A stretch of DNA of 8,804 nt from Clostridia bacterium (GTDB lineage: Bacteria > Bacillota > Clostridia > Christensenellales > UBA1242), in NCBI GenBank assembly GCA_017618475.1, contig JAFZUF010000037.1:1-8804 (forward strand), written 5' to 3'. This document shows, piece by piece, positions 5,123-8,804 of the stretch (positions are counted from its first letter, which is position 1; each line of letters opens with the position of its first letter). The translations under genes and the position numbers were made by a program. The notes below the pieces were generated by a model that made no database searches, was not told the origin of the DNA, and saw only the letters and a program-made list of their open reading frames with translations.

Positions 5123-6238
5123 ATGTTATTTAGTTACGAAATGAAAAAAATTTGGCGCCGTGTTTCACCATTGTTAGTTCTAATTGTTTTGGCAACAACG
5201 ACAATTGCTACAATTACAATTACGACAATTTGTTTTAATCACCCACCCGCAGTACAACCTGCCGTCAATACTGAATACACAGCATTGGAAAATAAAATTC
5301 AGAATTGGAACTCCTCAATCAACCGTTCAGCCTTTGAATTAGCATTTGATAAATTTTATAGCGATTACAAAACCATGAATGCCAGCACTTTCGATTCCGA
5401 CAAATTGGTTGATAATTATAACACTGCCAGAGAATCTTTCAATAATTTCTATTGGGATTATTACCGCCATTATATTTATGGAACAAACAAAAAAATCGAC
5501 GATTATCTTTTAGTCCGCACAAACTACATCACTGCCTTTGACGATATTTTGGTACAACTGGACAGCTTCTTTAACTTAATCAGTCCCAATAACGACACCA
5601 TTATTGCAGGATTAAGAACCACCAACGCAGCATGGGAAGATGCCATACTACAAGACATTTTAGATAACTTATTCTTTGTGCAAAAAATTACCAGTAGCGA
5701 ATTAACAGAGCTGCAAGCGTTTTTTAATGCACACCCTGCCAACCAAACAGGAACCGATTACACACAGGCTTATAACTATGCTTTGAACCGTTACTGGTTA
5801 GCTGTTGCAACATCATCAAGTTATGTTGGAGATTTATCACAATATGAGGGATTTAACGACTATCAAAGCGTAACGGCTTCTACGCGTGCCTGCGAATTAG
5901 CGAAATATGCTTTAGAACACAGCGATGAAGATTTTGCCGCGCCATATAGTTTCGGTAACATTTTTAATAATTCACAGCAAGTCAGTCTTTTTGATTTTGT
6001 GTTTACCAATTTAGAAATGGCAATGATACCATTAACACTGCTGGTGATGATTTGGGCAGCTTGTGTCTTTTTCGCAGACCATTACCAACACACAATGATT
6101 ACCACGGTCGCTGCCGGTAAAAGACGTTCCACCATCATCTTAACAAAAATGGCGGTTGTTTTAACACTAACAACGGTTAGTTTATTATTCTTAATCGGAG
6201 TTTATGTTACCAGTGGTTTATTGTTTTTTAAAGCATAA
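5123..6238 (+). CDS. ABC-2-type transporter permease, N-terminal part ending at an in-frame TAA
   Basis: 371 residues. Membrane segments lie at about 16-38, 297-317 and 343-368. Between the first two is a soluble region of about 250 residues, presumably outside the membrane. HTMITTVAAGKRRSTIILTK, just before the third helix, resembles the conserved cytoplasmic stretch of ABC-2 permeases. I infer an export or efflux permease of unknown substrate; no ATPase gene is adjacent. The ATG has GGGGGT four bases upstream (U-tolerant pairing with the anti-Shine-Dalgarno), and an in-frame stop at 5102 limits the start. Translation ends at TAA 6236-6238, but the same frame continues open as clear permease sequence to 6643, so this is probably a truncated half of a 506-residue protein. 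Confidence 0.75.
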   Translation: MLFSYEMKKIWRRVSPLLVLIVLATTTIATITITTICFNHPPAVQPAVNTEYTALENKIQNWNSSINRSAFELAFDKFYSDYKTMNASTFDSDKLVDNYNTARESFNNFYWDYYRHYIYGTNKKIDDYLLVRTNYITAFDDILVQLDSFFNLISPNNDTIIAGLRTTNAAWEDAILQDILDNLFFVQKITSSELTELQAFFNAHPANQTGTDYTQAYNYALNRYWLAVATSSSYVGDLSQYEGFNDYQSVTASTRACELAKYALEHSDEDFAAPYSFGNIFNNSQQVSLFDFVFTNLEMAMIPLTLLVMIWAACVFFADHYQHTMITTVAAGKRRSTIILTKMAVVLTLTTVSLLFLIGVYVTSGLLFFKA

Positions 6239-6643
6239 CTCAGTCCGGATATTTTGTTTTTATTTAACGGAACCAAAGCCACGACCATGTCCGCCATTAA
6301 TTATTTTGCACTTTACTTTTTAAATTTAATTTTTAAATTATTACCATTAATTGCTATTTGTGGCTTATTCTCATTTATAAAAAATCAACCTTTTGTCATT
6401 GTTGGTTTCACTACTTTGATTTGCATTATCGTTGTATTGTTAAATTTTTTCCTTGGCAGCTTTCCTTTTTATCAATATGTACCCTTAATGGGCTTAGACC
6501 CAATACGCTATTTTGGCGCCCAATTATTTTTGACCCCCATGCCACCGGTTTATAACTTGTGGTATACATTCCCCGTCGTATTCGGATTTACTGTTATTTT
6601 ATATTGGGGATTAATCCAAAGTTTCCGTTATCATGATTTTTAA
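6239..6643 (+). pseudogene. C-terminal part of the same ABC-2 permease, after the in-frame stop
   Basis: The 134 codons after the TAA stay in the frame of the preceding gene with no shift: LSPDILFLFNGTKATTMSAI, then three membrane segments (about 390-418, 424-444 and 478-500 of the joined protein) and the terminus SFRYHDF. This supplies the missing second half of a six-helix permease. Independent starts are possible at TTG 6254 or ATG 6287, but neither has a convincing Shine-Dalgarno. Either the gene is inactivated by one nonsense change, the stop is read through, or two three-helix chains are made. A pseudogene is the simplest view; the absence of further damage suggests the change is recent or tolerated. 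Confidence 0.65.
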
Positions 6644-6673
6644 TTGCCAAAATTAAATTACGCACGTTATACT
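6644..6673 (+). promoter_or_regulatory. Promoter of rnhA, leaderless geometry
   Basis: TTGCCA (6644-6649) begins right after the permease stop. It is followed after 18 bases by TATACT (6668-6673), or after 17 by TTATAC. The -10 ends seven bases before the rnhA ATG, putting +1 at 6680 or 6681, on or next to the A of the ATG. No Shine-Dalgarno is present. Confidence 0.6.
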
Positions 6674-6680
6674 CAAACCA

Positions 6681-7127
6681 ATGGCAAATACCATTGCGGT
6701 TTATACTGATGGCGCATGTAGCGGTAACCCTGGTCCCGGTGGTTGGGGTGTTGTTTTGCTATATCAAGGTAGCACAAAAAAAATGTCCGGTTTTGAACCA
6801 AACACTACTAACAACCGCATGGAATTGACGGCGGTTATTCAAGGTTTATCCGCCTTAAAAACAACTGATTTAACCGTAACAGTCTATACTGACAGCAAAT
6901 ATATTGTGGATGCAATTAACCAACATTGGTTGGATAACTGGCAAGTAAAAGGCTGGCGCAATGCTGCTAAACAGCCAGTAGCTAACCGTGACCTATGGGA
7001 GCAAATTATTACATTAAACCAAAAATTCCACCCCAGTTACGTTTGGGTCAAAGGACACAGTACTAACGAATATAATAACTGTTGTGATACTATGGCAGTA
7101 CAAGCCATTCATGATCACATAAATTAA
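6681..7127 (+). CDS. rnhA: Ribonuclease HI
   Basis: A 148-residue RNase HI that cuts the RNA strand of RNA-DNA hybrids with two metal ions (R-loops, primers, misincorporated ribonucleotides). All catalytic residues are present: D10 in YTDGACSGNPGPGGWG, E48 in NNRMELTAVIQGL, D71 in YTDSKYI, and D136 in the C-terminal NNCCDTMAVQAI, with the flexible-loop H126 in WVKGHS. The basic handle WQVKGWRNAAKQPVANRDLW (87-106) is also present, as in the E. coli enzyme. Length is normal. There is no Shine-Dalgarno, and the predicted transcript starts at the ATG. The gene converges on the MORN gene and their stop codons overlap in a shared TTAA. Confidence 0.97.
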   Translation: MANTIAVYTDGACSGNPGPGGWGVVLLYQGSTKKMSGFEPNTTNNRMELTAVIQGLSALKTTDLTVTVYTDSKYIVDAINQHWLDNWQVKGWRNAAKQPVANRDLWEQIITLNQKFHPSYVWVKGHSTNEYNNCCDTMAVQAIHDHIN

Positions 7128-7750
7128 TCAACCTTATTATCTTTATCCCAACGTCCCTCTTCACGTGTACCATTGGGATACAAATAAATTCCCCTGCCGT
7201 TTTTCTTGTTGTTTTTCCATTCGCCAATATATTGTTCGCCATTGGCAAAAATTTGGCGTCCCTTACCACTGCGTTGGTCATTTAACCATTCACCTTCGTA
7301 ACCATTGCCATCACCAAAATCCAGTACACCACGTCCTTCACGTTTACCATCGACCCAATCGCCAACATAACGCCCGCCTTCCGCATAAGTCATTAAACCT
7401 TTACCATTTTGATGACCATTTTTAAATTCGCCTTGATAAATATTACCATTGTGATAACGATAAATGCCATTTCCATGAAGTTGACCATTCAAAATCTCAC
7501 CTTCGTATTGGTCTTGGTTAGTAAAACGGTAGGCCACACCATCTTCCAATTTACCATTATTCCAATTGCCAACCATTACATCACCATTAGTAAAATAATA
7601 TATGCCACGACCATGACGCTCGTCAGCATGAAATTGTCCTTCGTACTTGGCACCACTTTTAAAAGTATACGCACCAATCCCTTCCTTTTTATTGTTTTCA
7701 ACTTGTCCGGCATAATTGTCACCGTTTGGATAATTAATAACCTTTTCCAT
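7124..7750 (-). CDS. MORN-repeat protein (cytoplasmic), coupled to the ClpX-like gene
   Basis: 208 residues starting MEKVINYPNG. I chose ATG 7748-7750 because AAGGAG lies nine bases upstream; a longer frame from 7789 overlaps more of the ClpX-like gene and adds only non-MORN residues. Nearly the whole protein is an exact 23-residue repeat with YxG anchors at Y13, Y36, M59, Y82, Y105, Y128, Y151 and Y174, plus a degenerate ninth unit (EEGRW). Typical units read YEGEWLNDQRSGKGRQIF. MORN repeats form elongated beta-hairpin sheets and in known proteins mediate protein or lipid binding; function in bacteria is largely unknown. There is no signal peptide, membrane helix or attached enzyme domain, so it is probably an intracellular scaffold or adaptor. 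The start overlaps the upstream AAA+ gene by 17 bases. Confidence 0.92.
   Translation of the reverse strand: MEKVINYPNGDNYAGQVENNKKEGIGAYTFKSGAKYEGQFHADERHGRGIYYFTNGDVMVGNWNNGKLEDGVAYRFTNQDQYEGEILNGQLHGNGIYRYHNGNIYQGEFKNGHQNGKGLMTYAEGGRYVGDWVDGKREGRGVLDFGDGNGYEGEWLNDQRSGKGRQIFANGEQYIGEWKNNKKNGRGIYLYPNGTREEGRWDKDNKVD
7148..7723 (-). repeat. Tandem 69-bp repeat array encoding MORN units
   Basis: The coding DNA is periodic at 69 bases (23 codons). A recurring plus-strand TTACCATT-type motif marks the NG(N/D) codons of each unit. Copies differ too much at DNA level for a recent expansion, which suggests an old array kept by selection on the protein. Confidence 0.8.
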
Positions 7751-8804
7751 TGTTTTTTTCTCCTTCATCGTTATATGGACTTGTAGCACGCAAAGGTAAT
7801 GGTGTTAAAGGTGTTAATTCATCATTAGTTTGTGAAACACTATAAGAATAAATTGGTTTAGCGGCACCGGTTACAACTTCAGGTGTAACCACAATGTGGG
7901 TTAAATTTTTTTCATTTGGAATATCGAACATTATCCGTGTCATAAACCGTTCACAAATTGTCCGCAAACCACGAGCACCAGTCTGTAATTTTTCCGCCAT
8001 TTCAGCAATTTTATCAATACTGTCATCACTAAATTCAATTTCAACTTGCTCGGCACTAATCATTTTTTTATACTGCGAAATTAAAGAATTCTTTGGTTTA
8101 ACTAAAATATCTTTCAAAGCAGCACGGCTTAACGCTTCTAAAACAACAATAACCGGAAAACGTCCACAAAATTCAGGAATTAATCCAAAAGTCGCAAAAT
8201 CCTCTGCGACTACTTCTTTTAAGATTTCAAAGTCACTTAACAAAAGTGAGTCGCGTTCTCCCATGCGAATACGAATAATACCCGGTAAATCGACAAAGGC
8301 ACCACCACAAATAAACAGAATATTGTTTGTATTCATTTTAACAATTTGACCCTGGTATGGTACGTCAGCAACCGTGCCTTCAACAATTTTTAACATAATT
8401 TGTTGAATACTTTCACCTTTTAAACGATTTACCCCAGTAACTAACTTGTCAATTTCATCTAAAAAGACAATTCCCATTTCAGCAGCACGCACATCTCCAT
8501 TGGCTTGTTCCAACAATTTTACAAGTATCTTATTTATTTCATCACCAACATTTTCCGCCGCCACGATTGCAGTTGCATCAGCTATGACAAAGTTAGTATT
8601 TAAAATCTTCGCCAAGGTTGTAACTTGCAATGTTTTACCTGAACCGGTCGGTCCCAGCATCATCACGTTGCTTTTTTTAACTTCAATACCATCGCTATTT
8701 GAACCTGATCGTGCAAATTGCACACGTTTGTAATGGTTATAAACTGCCACCGCCAACACGCGTTTTGCATCATCTTGCCCGATAATGTATTCATCAAGCT
8801 TCGC
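7734..8804 (-). CDS. clpX: ClpX-like AAA+ ATPase lacking pore and ClpP-docking motifs (N-terminus outside window)
   Basis: 356 visible residues, beginning AKLDEYIIGQDDAKRVLAVA, i.e. just after where ClpX's zinc-binding domain would end. Visible ATPase motifs: Walker A GPTGSGKT (51-58), Walker B VFLDEIDK (113-120), sensor 1 NNILFICGGAF (160-170), arginine finger LIPEFCGRFP (R215) and sensor 2 TGARGLR (R281). Family ClpX has GYVG in pore loop 1; here it is ENVG (84-87). The RKH loop is reduced to QGQIVKMNT, pore-2 is shortened, and the IGF loop that docks ClpP is replaced by IRIRMGERDSLLLSDFEI. The C-terminal tail after about 312 is low-complexity. I infer an active ATPase that no longer threads protein to ClpP. 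The last codons overlap the MORN gene and carry its ribosome-binding site. Whether a normal ClpX exists elsewhere is unknown. Confidence 0.9.
   Translation of the reverse strand, partial: AKLDEYIIGQDDAKRVLAVAVYNHYKRVQFARSGSNSDGIEVKKSNVMMLGPTGSGKTLQVTTLAKILNTNFVIADATAIVAAENVGDEINKILVKLLEQANGDVRAAEMGIVFLDEIDKLVTGVNRLKGESIQQIMLKIVEGTVADVPYQGQIVKMNTNNILFICGGAFVDLPGIIRIRMGERDSLLLSDFEILKEVVAEDFATFGLIPEFCGRFPVIVVLEALSRAALKDILVKPKNSLISQYKKMISAEQVEIEFSDDSIDKIAEMAEKLQTGARGLRTICERFMTRIMFDIPNEKNLTHIVVTPEVVTGAAKPIYSYSVSQTNDELTPLTPLPLRATSPYNDEGEKNNGKGY

Noticed and set aside
6236..6238. TAA as a reassigned sense codon
   Set aside because: TAA ends rplU, rpmA, spoIIAB, rnhA, the MORN gene and the ClpX-like gene at the correct places, so it is a normal stop.
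7148..7723. Periodic repeats as a CRISPR array
   Set aside because: The period is exactly 69 bases, in frame, with diverged copies and no constant repeat or unique spacers; it encodes MORN units.
7751..7789. N-terminal extension of the MORN protein from ATG 7789 (MLQVHITMKEKKT)
   Set aside because: The AAGGAG before ATG 7750 gives a well-placed start, and the extra residues lie in the low-complexity overlap with the ClpX-like gene and have no MORN pattern.
7894..8349. Plus-strand frame of 151 codons opposite the ClpX-like gene
   Set aside because: Lys/Ser-rich shadow of conserved AAA+ coding sequence, with no ribosome-binding site or known motif.

Overview
The window looks like chromosomal DNA from a low-to-moderate GC member of the Bacillota (Firmicutes) with endospore-forming ancestry. 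The main evidence is an intact spoIIAA-spoIIAB-sigF operon, the forespore sigma-F switch. Standard genetic code is indicated: TAA, TAG and TGA all end genes here (sigF ends in TAG; asd and spoIIAA in TGA; most others in TAA), and TGG encodes Trp. A compact, streamlined, perhaps uncultured gut-type genome is plausible but is inference. Intergenic gaps are tiny, no gene-free stretch exceeds 300 bases, and I see no tRNA, rRNA, IS element or CRISPR.

Layout. Bases 1-5077 are all minus strand. In transcription order they hold asd (aspartate-semialdehyde dehydrogenase), a 140-base gap with a possible tiny membrane peptide, spoIIAA, spoIIAB, sigF, rplU (L21), rpmA (L27), a small TIGR04086/YrzE-like membrane protein, and polA, which runs off the left edge just after catalytic motif A. 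Divergent from asd, on the plus strand, is an ABC-2-type permease cut by one in-frame TAA, then rnhA (RNase HI). Converging on rnhA from the right edge is a minus-strand pair: a ClpX-like AAA+ ATPase (N-terminus outside the window) overlapping a bacterial MORN-repeat protein.

Four points stand out. (1) The ClpX-like protein keeps its ATPase machinery (Walker A/B, sensor 1, arginine finger, sensor 2). It lacks the parts that make ClpX a protease unfoldase: the pore-1 GYVG is ENVG, the RKH loop is deleted and the IGF ClpP-docking loop is absent. It is translationally coupled to a cytoplasmic protein made of eight to nine 23-residue MORN repeats. This pair is the best candidate for an undescribed system. 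(2) Several lead genes (polA, rplU, asd, rnhA) have no Shine-Dalgarno, and a -10 box ends 6-7 bases before the start codon, implying leaderless mRNAs. Operon-internal genes do have Shine-Dalgarno sequences. (3) PolA joins its 5'-nuclease domain almost directly to the polymerase domain, with the 3'-5' exonuclease-like domain removed. (4) L27 lacks the N-terminal extension typical of Firmicutes, and the gene for its processing protease Prp is missing from its usual place between rplU and rpmA.

Working together: asd serves the lysine/DAP, threonine and methionine branch. SpoIIAA/SpoIIAB/SigF form the partner-switching module that activates forespore transcription. L21 and L27 belong to the 50S subunit. 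PolA and RNase HI both act in primer and R-loop removal and gap filling.
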